A stretch of DNA of 64,000 bases from NCBI RefSeq assembly GCF_023273875.1, contig NZ_CP096882.1, positions 1,550,001 through 1,614,000 on the forward strand. Direction: 5' to 3'. The stretch's first letter is position 1. Each line of letters opens with the position of its first letter. The notes beneath the pieces are model-generated. The model saw nothing but the letters and a program-made list of their open reading frames with translations, did not search any database and was not told the origin of the DNA. Source of the stretch: Pseudarthrobacter sp. SSS035. Lineage in GTDB: Bacteria > Actinomycetota > Actinomycetes > Actinomycetales > Micrococcaceae. The position numbers were made by a program, and so were the translations under genes. Of the stretch, positions 50,658-59,079 are shown piece by piece.

Positions 50658-51401
50658 TTGCCCGCTGAGCAGCCCACCATTTTGGCCACGTCTGGAGGCT
50701 ACAGGCAAGGTGTTCGAACACGCTTGGAGTTTGACCGCCTGCTGCACTACGCCGTGGAGCTTTCCGGAGCCAGCGGACGGCCGCCGCGGGTCACCCACGT
50801 GGGTACGGCCGCCGGGGATCAGCGCGGGTTCAATGCGGAAATGGATGAGGCCGCGCGGCTGGCGGGCTTCGACTTCAGCCACCTCAATCTCTTCACCATG
50901 CCAAACCACGCAGACCCGGAGGCGCATCTGCTGGAACAGGACGTGGTGTGGGTGAACGGCGGCTCCGTGGTGAACCTGCTTGCCGTCTGGCGTGCCCACG
51001 GGCTGGACGGCATCCTCCACCGCGTGTGGCAGCACGGAGTTGTGCTGGCGGGGGTTTCGGCCGGATCAATCTGCTGGTACCAGGGCGGCACCACTGATTC
51101 GTTTGGGCCGGAGCTGCGTGCAGTGACCAATGGCTTGGCCTTCCTCCCGTACGCCAATGGCGTCCATTACGACTCAGAGGAAAGGCGGCGCCCGCTGGTG
51201 CACCGGCTCGTGGCTGACGGAATGCTGGGGGAAACGCACTGCACGGACGACGGCGTGGGGCTGGTCTACCACGGCACGGAACTTGTGGAAGCGGTTGCCG
51301 AGGTACGGGGCAAGGGCGCTTACATCGTCACCGCGGAAGCCGGTGGAGCGGATGGAAGCACCGCTTCCGAGCGGCGCCTGGAGCCTCGCTTCCTTGGCTG
51401 A
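50658..51401 (+). CDS. Peptidase S51 (peptidase E) family protein
   Basis: 247 residues from TTG 50658, which has AGGAGG 4-5 nt upstream. The nucleophile is in AGVSAGS (S134), and GGSVVNLLAVWRAHG and GVHYDSEERR match the S51 family, which includes Asp-dipeptidase and cyanophycinase. Cytoplasmic. It overlaps the amidase gene by 8 bp. Confidence 0.87.
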   Translation: MPAEQPTILATSGGYRQGVRTRLEFDRLLHYAVELSGASGRPPRVTHVGTAAGDQRGFNAEMDEAARLAGFDFSHLNLFTMPNHADPEAHLLEQDVVWVNGGSVVNLLAVWRAHGLDGILHRVWQHGVVLAGVSAGSICWYQGGTTDSFGPELRAVTNGLAFLPYANGVHYDSEERRRPLVHRLVADGMLGETHCTDDGVGLVYHGTELVEAVAEVRGKGAYIVTAEAGGADGSTASERRLEPRFLG

Positions 51402-52848
51402 CATCCACGACCTGCCGGCTGTTCGGCTCCGGGATGCGCTCCGTGCGGGAGAGCTTTCAGCGCGGGAAGCCACGGCCCATTTCCTGGCCCGGATCGCGGA
51501 GCAGAACCCGTTGCTGGGCGCCTTTGTCACGGTCACGGCGGATCAGGCGATGACCGACGCAGCCGCCGCCGATGCCCGGTTCGTCCAGTTCCGGAAAGAC
51601 TCCGGGAACGACTCCGCGCGGGACTCCGGAGGCAGCGCGGGCGGCCTGCCGATCCTGCACGGCATGCCGGTGGCATTCAAGGACCTGACCGACGTCGCCG
51701 GCGTGGTGACCACCCACGGAAGCGCCGCACTTGACCACAAACCGGCGCCCGCCGATAGCGCCCTCGCCGCAGTCCTCAAGGCCGCTGGCGTGGTCTCACT
51801 GGGCAAGACGCAGGTTCCGGAGTTTGGACTGACGGCGTACAGCGAAAACCGCATCGCACCGCCGTCGCGCAATCCCCATGCCCCGAGCCGGAGTTCCGGC
51901 GGCTCCTCGGGAGGCAGCGCTGCCGCGGTGGCCGCGGGCCTGCTTCCGTTCGCGCCGGGGACCGACGGCGGCGGTTCCGTCCGCATCCCGGCCGCCGCCT
52001 GCGGCCTCGTGGGACTCAAACCCGGCCGCGGCGTGGTGCCGTCGGGCGAGAGTTCAGGCGACCCCGCGCGCCTGGTGGTGGCGGGGCCCCTGGCCCGCAG
52101 CGCAGCCGACGCGGCCCTGCTGATGGATGCACTGGCACCGTCCCGTGACAGCAGTTATCTCGACGCTGCAGCACACGAACCGCGCCGGCTGCGCATAGGC
52201 CTGACCCTGGACAGCCCCTGGTTCGCCACCTTCCCGTTCACGCCCGAACCCGAAGCCTTGACCGCGTTGCAGGCGGGCACCGAAATGCTGGAGCATGCCG
52301 GGCACGCCGTCAGCGAAGCCGCCATCCGCTACGACAACCGCTACCCGGACGCCTTCACCACCGCGTGGACCGCCGCAGTCGGAACCGCCCGGATCAGTCC
52401 GCACCGCGAAGCGCTTCTGGCCCCGCTGACCCGTACGTTCAGGCGCCGGGCCCAGCAGCGCAGCGCCGCAAAACTCAATGAATCGCTGGCGTTCCTGCGG
52501 CAATTCGAACGCGACACGATCACGCAGTACGGCGGCTGGGACCTGATGCTGATGCCGGCACTGGCGCAGACGCCGCGCCCCGTGGGCTGGTTTACCGGCG
52601 CCACCCACGGCGACGAACCGTGGCCGGCAGCAGAATGGCCCGGGGACGCCGACGGCGACTACCGCCGGCAGTGCGAATTCGCCCCGTGGTCCTCCATGGT
52701 GAATGCCTGCGGCCTGCCTGCCATCACCATTCCCGTGCACTGGACCGGCGGGCACCCGGCGCATGGCCTGCCGATGGGGATCCAGCTTGTAGGGCCGGCA
52801 GGATCGGAACTGCTCCTGCTCCAGGTGGCGGTCCAGCTCGGTTTCTGA
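51394..52848 (+). CDS. Amidase, amidase signature family
   Basis: 484 residues from TTG 51394. The Ser-cisSer-Lys triad is visible: K96 in FKDLTD, S171/S172 in GGSSGGSAAA and S195 in DGGGSVRIPA. Hydrolyses amides of unknown structure; GatA is excluded by the lack of gatC and gatB nearby. An ATG at 51352 is an alternative start with deeper overlap into the peptidase gene. Coupled translation with the S51 peptidase suggests joint action on a peptide or amide. Confidence 0.87.
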   Translation: MADIHDLPAVRLRDALRAGELSAREATAHFLARIAEQNPLLGAFVTVTADQAMTDAAAADARFVQFRKDSGNDSARDSGGSAGGLPILHGMPVAFKDLTDVAGVVTTHGSAALDHKPAPADSALAAVLKAAGVVSLGKTQVPEFGLTAYSENRIAPPSRNPHAPSRSSGGSSGGSAAAVAAGLLPFAPGTDGGGSVRIPAAACGLVGLKPGRGVVPSGESSGDPARLVVAGPLARSAADAALLMDALAPSRDSSYLDAAAHEPRRLRIGLTLDSPWFATFPFTPEPEALTALQAGTEMLEHAGHAVSEAAIRYDNRYPDAFTTAWTAAVGTARISPHREALLAPLTRTFRRRAQQRSAAKLNESLAFLRQFERDTITQYGGWDLMLMPALAQTPRPVGWFTGATHGDEPWPAAEWPGDADGDYRRQCEFAPWSSMVNACGLPAITIPVHWTGGHPAHGLPMGIQLVGPAGSELLLLQVAVQLGF

Positions 52849-52932
52849 TGGCCGTTTGACGTGCTCCAGGGTGTCGACGCGGGGGCCGATCCGGAGGACG
52901 ATTAAGGGGCAGTCATTATGAGGAGGTCTGTG

Positions 52933-53136
52933 ATGTGCTATTCATCGATGGAGGATTTCGGGTGGCGAGCCAAGAAGGAAGCCGACCGGAAACCCGAAGC
53001 GCGCCAGGAAACACCGCCGGACCGTCCGGAGCCGCATTACACGGCCCAGGACTTCACCTTCTGGGCCTTCCCGCGTCGCCGGAGGACCCACGAAACCCAG
53101 GAACCGGCCGCTGAGCGCAGGCGCGAGAGAGTCTGA
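52933..53136 (+). CDS. Small basic hypothetical protein
   Basis: 67 residues from ATG 52933 with GGAGG 6 nt upstream; an ATG at 52918 lacks one. MCYSSMEDFGWRAKKEADRK at the start and a Trp/Phe-rich TAQDFTFWAFPRRRR segment are notable. I recall similar short proteins in Arthrobacter but no known function. Confidence 0.7.
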   Translation: MCYSSMEDFGWRAKKEADRKPEARQETPPDRPEPHYTAQDFTFWAFPRRRRTHETQEPAAERRRERV

Positions 53137-53161
53137 TATTGCGAGTCAGGCCCACCTGAAG

Positions 53162-53185
53162 AAAGGCCCCCAGACGGGGGCCTTT
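53162..53185. terminator. Bidirectional terminator hairpin
   Basis: A perfect 10-bp stem (53162-53171 with 53176-53185) and 4-nt loop, with A3/T3 ends, between two convergent genes. Confidence 0.8.
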
Positions 53186-53230
53186 CCGCTGCCCGGCGTC
53201 TCTTAGCCGGGGTCAGCTGCGACCGGGGGC

Positions 53231-53941
53231 TCAGTAGCCGTAGGTGGAGCTGTACGTCAGCCCGATGATGAGGAGCAGCCAGAACGCCCCGTAACCCAGC
53301 AGGCAAAGGTACCCCAGGACCAGCCCGGTGATGGACATGCCCTTGCCGGAGGGTTCACGGCGGAGGGCCAGATGGCCGGTGATGATGGCGGCGATCTGCG
53401 GAATCATGATCCAGCCAACGATGACCGAGGCAATGCCGCAGACCATGCTGGCGATACTCAGGCCCTTTGGCTGCTGGGCGGGCATGCCGTAGTAGGCGGG
53501 CTGCCCGTACGCCGGCTGGCCATAAGGGCTGGCACCCTGGCCGTAAGGGCTTGGAGGCTGGCCATAAGGGCTGGCACCCTGGCCGTAAGGGCTTGGAGGC
53601 TGGCCATAAGGGCTGGCACCCTGGCCGTAAGGGCTTGCAGGCTGGCCATACGTCGCGCCGTACGGATTGCCAGGCTGGCCATACGTCGCGCCGTACGGAT
53701 TGCCAGGCTGGCCGTAGGCGCCGGGTTGGTTGTACTGGCCTGGCTGGCCGTACTGGTTCTGGCTGTACTGGTCCTGGCCAAACTGATTCTGGCCGTACGG
53801 GTTCTGGTCATACGGCGGCGGCGCCGGAATGCTTGGGCCCTGGGGCGGCACAAACTGCGGCGGCTCGTAGCCTGCCGGCGAATCGCCGGGTCCCGCACCG
53901 GACCCTTGCGAATCAGGGCGCGGAGTTGGCTGGTCAGTCAT
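53231..53941 (-). CDS. DUF4190 membrane protein with Gly/Tyr/Gln/Pro-rich repeats
   Basis: 236 residues from ATG 53941. Residues about 30-160 are PYGQ-type repeats: NPYGQNQFGQDQ, two GQPGNPYGATY units and three GQGASPYGQPPSPY units. The C-terminus has two helices (about 168-192 and 205-230) of the DUF4190 type. A disordered cytoplasmic tail on a membrane hairpin is the likely shape. The DNA repeats make length change between strains probable. Confidence 0.85.
   Translation of the reverse strand: MTDQPTPRPDSQGSGAGPGDSPAGYEPPQFVPPQGPSIPAPPPYDQNPYGQNQFGQDQYSQNQYGQPGQYNQPGAYGQPGNPYGATYGQPGNPYGATYGQPASPYGQGASPYGQPPSPYGQGASPYGQPPSPYGQGASPYGQPAYGQPAYYGMPAQQPKGLSIASMVCGIASVIVGWIMIPQIAAIITGHLALRREPSGKGMSITGLVLGYLCLLGYGAFWLLLIIGLTYSSTYGY
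53521..53712. repeat. Tandem repeats in coding sequence: 42 bp x3 and 33 bp x2
   Basis: Three 42-bp units fill 53521-53646 and two 33-bp units fill 53647-53712. All stay in frame. Confidence 0.92.
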
Positions 53942-54019
53942 GATTTTCCCCATTCGAAGTCTTCGCTTCCCAGCCTACCGCCGCCTGCATTACAGGCCTA
54001 CAGCCGCCCTCATCCAGTC

Positions 54020-54916
54020 CTACCGCCCCCAATACGGCAGCACGTAGACAGCAAAAACCACAAAGGCAGCCAGGAACATCAACCGGGTCATTCCACTGGC
54101 TGCGTCGTGCTGCGCCTTCGATTTCCTGGCGCGTCCCGAGCCGCCGCTGCCCGCCCCAGTACGCGCCCCACGGCGGGTGCCATAGGCGGGCTGCCGGGAC
54201 CCGCTCCGGCCCCCGGTCTGCCCGGACCGCGGCGGCCCAGCCACCGGCGGCCCTCCGCCCGCTGGCTCTACGGTCGGTGACTTAACGGTCAGCGGCTTCA
54301 CGGACAGCGAGTTCACCGCAGGACTTTCCGCCGCAGATTCCTGCGTGAGCTGCTCGCCGAGGTGCGCATACAGGCCCACCACCGTCTGCTGGTCCAGCAC
54401 CGGGGGCAGCGCCAGCACGGCAGCAACAACGCGGTCTACCCCTGCCACGGCGACGTCTGAATTGGTGATGCCAAAGAGGTCCGGCTGCCCGGTGAGGCAG
54501 ATCAACGGGCGGACGAACCGCCGGTGGGGCGGCGCCAGCACTGACGCGACGGCGGCGCACTGCGCCAATGCCCCGTCAACCGACTGCGTCCTGGCAAACC
54601 GGCCCTGCCACAGGACACCGGCGGCGACACTGACCTCACCGGTCCAGTTCTTGGCATCGACCACCACCACCCCACCGGGACCCACCAGCACATGGTCAAG
54701 GTTGGCTTTGGGCCGCCCGGGCCAGTGGACGTCGTTCAGCAGGTACCAGCCGTGCGGAATGAGCCGGCTCAACCTGTCCGCCACGAGCCGTTCGCCCACA
54801 GAACCGGCGTCCCACGACTTCGTGGCCCGTTCGGCCTGATCGAGTTGGCGTTTCAGCCGCTGCACCCGTTCTGCAGCAAGCCTCGACTGCTCGGCCGCGC
54901 CGTCTCCTGCCCCCAT
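54020..54916 (-). CDS. NERD domain protein with coiled coil and C-terminal membrane helix
   Basis: 298 residues. A charged helix (about 8-36) precedes the nuclease-related NERD domain with GERL (E42), LDHVL (D74) and DAKNW (D87, K89), the residues expected in its nuclease-like core. A long Ser/Gly/Pro/Arg linker (about 195-270) ends in one membrane helix (about 277-294). Role unknown; DNA or RNA processing at the membrane is an inference only. Confidence 0.88.
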   Translation of the reverse strand: MGAGDGAAEQSRLAAERVQRLKRQLDQAERATKSWDAGSVGERLVADRLSRLIPHGWYLLNDVHWPGRPKANLDHVLVGPGGVVVVDAKNWTGEVSVAAGVLWQGRFARTQSVDGALAQCAAVASVLAPPHRRFVRPLICLTGQPDLFGITNSDVAVAGVDRVVAAVLALPPVLDQQTVVGLYAHLGEQLTQESAAESPAVNSLSVKPLTVKSPTVEPAGGGPPVAGPPRSGQTGGRSGSRQPAYGTRRGARTGAGSGGSGRARKSKAQHDAASGMTRLMFLAAFVVFAVYVLPYWGR

Positions 54917-54943
54917 GACCTACCCCCTGGCTCCCGCATGCCA

Positions 54944-54990
54944 ACTCACTGCAGTGTGCGACTTACTGCAGTACCAGACACTTACTGCAG
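54944..54990. repeat. Three CTTACTGCAG direct repeats upstream of pgm
   Basis: CTCACTGCAG at 54944 and CTTACTGCAG at 54962 and 54981, spaced 18 and 19 bp. Each contains the palindrome CTGCAG. They lie in the 287-bp divergent region between the NERD gene and pgm. Confidence 0.8.
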
Positions 54991-54991
54991 G

Positions 54992-55021
54992 GCCCGACGG
55001 CGGCGCTCCCCGCCGTCGGGC
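54992..55021. other. 12-bp GC-rich hairpin after the CTGCAG repeats
   Basis: Arms 54992-55003 and 55010-55021 pair perfectly around a 6-nt loop; ATTCTTTC follows on the plus strand. It could end plus-strand transcription from the repeat region or be an attenuator before pgm. The remainder to 55203 shows nothing firm except CATGCT near 55193, a weak -10 candidate for pgm. Confidence 0.65.
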
Positions 55022-55203
55022 ATTCTTTCCTGAGTTTTCCGAACGTAGCAGCGCCGCGGGGAGCCGGTATATAGGTACTTTTGGGGCCAGTACCTGCTTT
55101 AACTACTTGCTGCCAAGCGTCCGGCGGGGACTTTTCCGCGTCATAGGGGCCGGATTATGGACCCCGCGTTTTGACTCCAGCCCACGTCTGGCATGCTGGT
55201 GCC

Positions 55204-56874
55204 ATGGCTAGCCGCGCGGGCACAGTTGCCCAACCCCAGGACCTTGTTGACATCACTGCGCTCCTCGACGCGTATTACGACATCACGCCGGATCTGGGTG
55301 ATCCCGGCCAGCGCGTGGCATTCGGCACTTCCGGGCACCGCGGCTCGAGCCTCAAGGCGTCGTTCAACGAAAAACATATCGTCGCGATCACGCAGGCAAT
55401 CGTGGAATACCGTGCCGGGCAGGGCATCACCGGCCCGCTTTTCCTGGCGAAGGACACCCACGCCCTCAGCGAGCCGGCGCAGAACTCCGCCCTGGAGGTT
55501 CTCGCGGCCAACGGCGTGCACGTGCTGATCGACGCGCGGCACGGCTACACCCCCACACCGGCACTGAGCCACGCCATCCTCACCTACAACAACAACCGCC
55601 AGCCCGGCACTCCGGAAGCGGACGGCATTGTGGTCACGCCCAGCCACAACCCGCCCGGAGACGGCGGCTTCAAGTACAACCCTCCGCACGGCGGCCCGGC
55701 CGATTCCGACGCCACGGGCTGGATCGCCAACCGTGCCAACGAACTCCTCGAAAACGACCTGCGGGGCGTGAAGCGCATCCCCGTCTCCGACGCCCTCGCC
55801 GCGGACAGCACCGGCAAGTTTGATTTCCTCAGCAGCTACGTTGACGACCTCCCGTCCGTGTTGAACCTGGACGCCATCCGCGAGGCCGGTGTCCGCATCG
55901 GCGCCGACCCCATGGGCGGGGCTGCAGTGGATTACTGGGGCGAGATCGGCGAGCGCCACCACCTGGACCTGACCGTGGTGAACCCCACCGTGGATCCCCA
56001 GTGGGCGTTCATGACCCTGGACTGGGACGAGAAGATCCGGATGGACTGCTCCTCGCCGTTCGCTATGGCTTCCCTGATCAACAGGATGTCCGACGGCGGC
56101 AGTTCAGCCGCGTTCGACGTCGCCACCGGCAACGACGCCGACGCCGACCGGCACGGCATCGTGACACCTCTTGTAGACGGGGTGGGTGGCCTGATGAACC
56201 CGAACCATTACCTCGCGGTCGCCATCGATTACCTCTACCGCAACCGCGGCGGCTGGAACCCCGACTCGGTGGTGGGCAAGACCCTGGTTTCGTCGTCCAT
56301 CATCGACCGTGTGGCGGAAAGCCTGGGCCGCAAACTGGTTGAGGTCCCTGTGGGCTTCAAGTGGTTTGTGCCGGGACTGCTGTCCGGCGAAGGCGCGTTC
56401 GGCGGCGAGGAATCTGCCGGCGCATCCTTCAACAAGCTGGACGGCAGCGTCTGGACCACCGACAAGGACGGAATTCTGCTGGCGCTGCTTGCCTCGGAGA
56501 TCACCGCCGTCACCGGCAAGTCGCCATCGCAGCTGTACAAGGGCCTGACCGACCAGTTCGGCGCCCCCGTCTACGCGCGCATTGATGCAGCAGCCACGCG
56601 GGAGCAGAAGGCGGCACTCGGCAAGCTCTCGCCGTCGGACGTCACCGCAACTGAACTGGCCGGCGAAACCATCACCGCAAAGCTGACCGAGGCGCCCGGC
56701 AACGGCGCGTCGATCGGCGGGCTCAAGGTGGTCACGGAGAACGCCTGGTTCGCCGCGCGCCCGTCCGGGACCGAGGACGTCTACAAGATCTACGCCGAGT
56801 CCTTCAAGGGCGAGGAGCACCTCAAGCAGGTCCAGGCAGAAGCCAAGGCGCTGGTGGACGGCGTCATCGCCTAA
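55204..56874 (+). CDS. pgm: Phosphoglucomutase (alpha-D-glucose-specific)
   Basis: Interconverts glucose 1- and 6-phosphate. 556 residues from ATG 55204. The phosphoserine loop TPSHNPPGDGGFKYNPP, the metal loop GNDADADRHG, the sugar loop GGEESAGAS and the phosphate-binding ARPSGTEDVYKIYAESF are intact. An upstream frame from 55171 adds unlike residues. Single gene, ending in a palindrome. Confidence 0.95.
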   Translation: MASRAGTVAQPQDLVDITALLDAYYDITPDLGDPGQRVAFGTSGHRGSSLKASFNEKHIVAITQAIVEYRAGQGITGPLFLAKDTHALSEPAQNSALEVLAANGVHVLIDARHGYTPTPALSHAILTYNNNRQPGTPEADGIVVTPSHNPPGDGGFKYNPPHGGPADSDATGWIANRANELLENDLRGVKRIPVSDALAADSTGKFDFLSSYVDDLPSVLNLDAIREAGVRIGADPMGGAAVDYWGEIGERHHLDLTVVNPTVDPQWAFMTLDWDEKIRMDCSSPFAMASLINRMSDGGSSAAFDVATGNDADADRHGIVTPLVDGVGGLMNPNHYLAVAIDYLYRNRGGWNPDSVVGKTLVSSSIIDRVAESLGRKLVEVPVGFKWFVPGLLSGEGAFGGEESAGASFNKLDGSVWTTDKDGILLALLASEITAVTGKSPSQLYKGLTDQFGAPVYARIDAAATREQKAALGKLSPSDVTATELAGETITAKLTEAPGNGASIGGLKVVTENAWFAARPSGTEDVYKIYAESFKGEEHLKQVQAEAKALVDGVIA

Positions 56875-56890
56875 CCTGCGCAGGCAAAAG

Positions 56891-56997
56891 CTGACGCTCT
56901 CTCACTAGATGCGCTTAAATGACCGACGCTCCCTCACTTTCCTGAAGAAAGTGAGGGAGCGTCGGTGTTTAAGCGGCGTTAAGTGATAGAGCGTTAG
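56891..56997. repeat. Nested palindrome between convergent genes
   Basis: A perfect 19-bp inner stem (56922-56940 with 56948-56966, 7-nt loop) sits within 16-bp outer arms (56891-56906 with 56982-56997, 14 matches). Inner and outer arms share GACGCTCYCTCACT. It overlaps the stop codon of the nitroreductase gene. Confidence 0.9.
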
Positions 56998-57599
56998 ACG
57001 GTGCGGACAACGTCGTCGTAGCTGAACTTGGGCTTCGCGGCGCCCCAGGCGTCTGCGCCGGCCTGGCCGATGTTCACCACCATGAAGCTCTTCTGGTCAC
57101 CGGCCGGGAAGAACGCGGCGTCGATGGCACCGAAGTCGGCTCCGGTCATCGGGCCGGCGGCGAGGCCCAGGGACCGGACGGCCAGGATGAAGTAACCGGC
57201 CTGCAGGTGCGCGTTGTTGTTGCCGGTGGATGCGGCCAGGTCCGGGGCGGCGTCGTACATGGCCTTCGGGGCGTTGTACTCGGGCAGGAAGTTGTCCCAC
57301 TGCTCGGCCCAGGCGGTGTCGTAGCTGAGGACGGCAACCAGCGGCGCGGAGGCAGTCTTGGCCTTGTTGCCGTTGGCCAGGGTGTCAACGAGCCTGGCGC
57401 GGGCCTCGTCCGAGCGGACGTAGGTCACGCGGAGGGGCTGGGAGTTGAAAGCCGTGGGGCCGAACTTGGTGAGCTCATAGATGGCACGGGCCTGGTCCTC
57501 GGTCACCTCGCCGGTGAAGGTGTTGGCTGTGCGGGCCTCGGCAAAAATGGCGTCGACGGCGGCCGAATCGATGACGGCTTCTTCGTGGGCAATAGTCAT
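56994..57599 (-). CDS. Nitroreductase family protein, RutE/malonic semialdehyde reductase-like
   Basis: 201 residues from ATG 57599, with AAAGGT 5 nt upstream; a frame to 57692 adds Arg-rich residues and is rejected. The FMN-binding GPTAFNSQPLRVTYVR and LGLAAGPMTGADFGAID segments match the RutE group, which reduces malonic semialdehyde to 3-hydroxypropionate in uracil breakdown. General nitroreductase activity is the alternative. Confidence 0.85.
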   Translation of the reverse strand: MTIAHEEAVIDSAAVDAIFAEARTANTFTGEVTEDQARAIYELTKFGPTAFNSQPLRVTYVRSDEARARLVDTLANGNKAKTASAPLVAVLSYDTAWAEQWDNFLPEYNAPKAMYDAAPDLAASTGNNNAHLQAGYFILAVRSLGLAAGPMTGADFGAIDAAFFPAGDQKSFMVVNIGQAGADAWGAAKPKFSYDDVVRTV

Positions 57600-57832
57600 G
57601 GCGTACCTTTCGCTGGGCCGCTCATCGCAAACGATGGGCCGGCGGTCTGCTTTCCATAGTTGTAACTTCAAGCAGGCCGGACCTCTTCCCAATACGGCAG
57701 GTGACGTTCACCACAGCAGAGCCGGGATTGCGGCTTGACCCCTCCAGAAAGCCTGAGGAACATGGGCGGTAAAGGCGCAGCCTGCCTGATCGTGCTCCCT
57801 GCGCCGCCCGACCCCAGCAGGGACGTGAAGAC

Positions 57833-59002
57833 ATGTCGGAGCCTCGGAAGCGCCCATCACCGGTCCGGTTCTCCGCCGTTCTGGCCGCCATCGTGGCAGT
57901 AGTGCTGACGGGCTGCACGGCGGCACCGCCGGCGCCTGCGCAGGTCACCCGAGCGTCCGTGACATACCGGACCATCCTGGCGGAATTCAGCAAACGGATG
58001 CTGGACCTCGGAGCCCCGGCGGTCCTGATCGAGGCGCGGATCGACGGCGAGACATTTTCGTCGGCAGGTGGCGTCCGCAGCCTGGAAACGTCGGCGCCGG
58101 CCGAGGTCACCGACCCGGTCCACGTCGCCAGCGTCACCAAATCCATGGTGGCCGTTTCAGTCCTGAAACTGGTGGAGGAAGGCATCATCCGGCTCCAGGA
58201 TCCGGTGGGGAGGCACCTCCCCGAATTCGACACCCTGATGAAGCCGCCAGGCCCTGTCACGGTGGAGCATCTCCTGCGGCACACGAGCGGCATGCCCAAC
58301 TATCACGACCCGCAGTTGACGTCGGGCACGCTGCACGAGGCGCTGACGCAGCCCATCACGGCTGAAGAAATTCTTGCCCTGACAGCCAGCGTGCCCTGGG
58401 TGCTGACGCCCGGCGACCGCATGCTGTACGCCAACGCGAACTACATTGCCCTTGGCCTCATGGTGCAGCGCCTGCGCGGCCAGCCCATCGCCCAGATCTT
58501 CCGGTCAGACATTATCGACCCCCTCAAGCTGACCGGCACGCAGATGACCGGCCCCGGCCCGGCACCCGCAAACATGGTCCATGGCTACATCACCATCGAC
58601 GGCGTTCGGCTGGACACGGCGTACCTGGCCGGGCTGATCGGCGACACCGCGGCCGGCCTCGTCTCGACTGTCGTCGACGTGAACACGTTCTACGCGGCGC
58701 TCATGGACGGGCGGCTCCTGAAGCCCGACACCGTCAAGGAGATGCTGCTGGCGCCCGAGGGCTACGGGCTGGGCCTAGAGCGGTGGGGCGACGCCTGCGA
58801 AGGCGGCTTCTACTACGGCCACCCGGGCGACACGGCAGGATACGGAACGATGGCCCTGACAACCCCGGACGCCAGGCGCCAGTTGACCATTAACTTGGCG
58901 TATCCACCTGGACCGCTCAACCTCACTCCCAACACACCCAGTAACGAGCTGGCCTGGGAAGTATTGCGGATCGCGCGGAAGGCACTCGACAGCACTTGCT
59001 GA
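57833..59002 (+). CDS. Serine hydrolase lipoprotein, class C beta-lactamase fold
   Basis: 389 residues. A lipobox VLTGC puts the lipid anchor at Cys28. Motifs are SVTKSM (SxxK), YANANY (YxN) and YGHPGDTAGYG (HxG in place of KTG). This set is typical of esterases and D-aminopeptidases of the beta-lactamase family rather than true AmpC. It acts on the outer face of the membrane; substrate unknown. Confidence 0.88.
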   Translation: MSEPRKRPSPVRFSAVLAAIVAVVLTGCTAAPPAPAQVTRASVTYRTILAEFSKRMLDLGAPAVLIEARIDGETFSSAGGVRSLETSAPAEVTDPVHVASVTKSMVAVSVLKLVEEGIIRLQDPVGRHLPEFDTLMKPPGPVTVEHLLRHTSGMPNYHDPQLTSGTLHEALTQPITAEEILALTASVPWVLTPGDRMLYANANYIALGLMVQRLRGQPIAQIFRSDIIDPLKLTGTQMTGPGPAPANMVHGYITIDGVRLDTAYLAGLIGDTAAGLVSTVVDVNTFYAALMDGRLLKPDTVKEMLLAPEGYGLGLERWGDACEGGFYYGHPGDTAGYGTMALTTPDARRQLTINLAYPPGPLNLTPNTPSNELAWEVLRIARKALDSTC

Positions 59003-59079
59003 ACCCGGACCGGGCCGCGCGGTATTGTTGCACCGGAAGATCCCAGCCCCAGCGGCAACCCCCTTGAAAGGCCCCGACC

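Noticed and set aside
53521..53712. CRISPR array
   Set aside because: The units are contiguous, with no unique spacers, and keep the reading frame of a DUF4190 gene.
54992..55021. Hairpin with 6-nt loop as an ANTAR target
   Set aside because: The loop CGCTCC lacks A at position 1 and G at position 4, and there is no second hairpin with the right loop.
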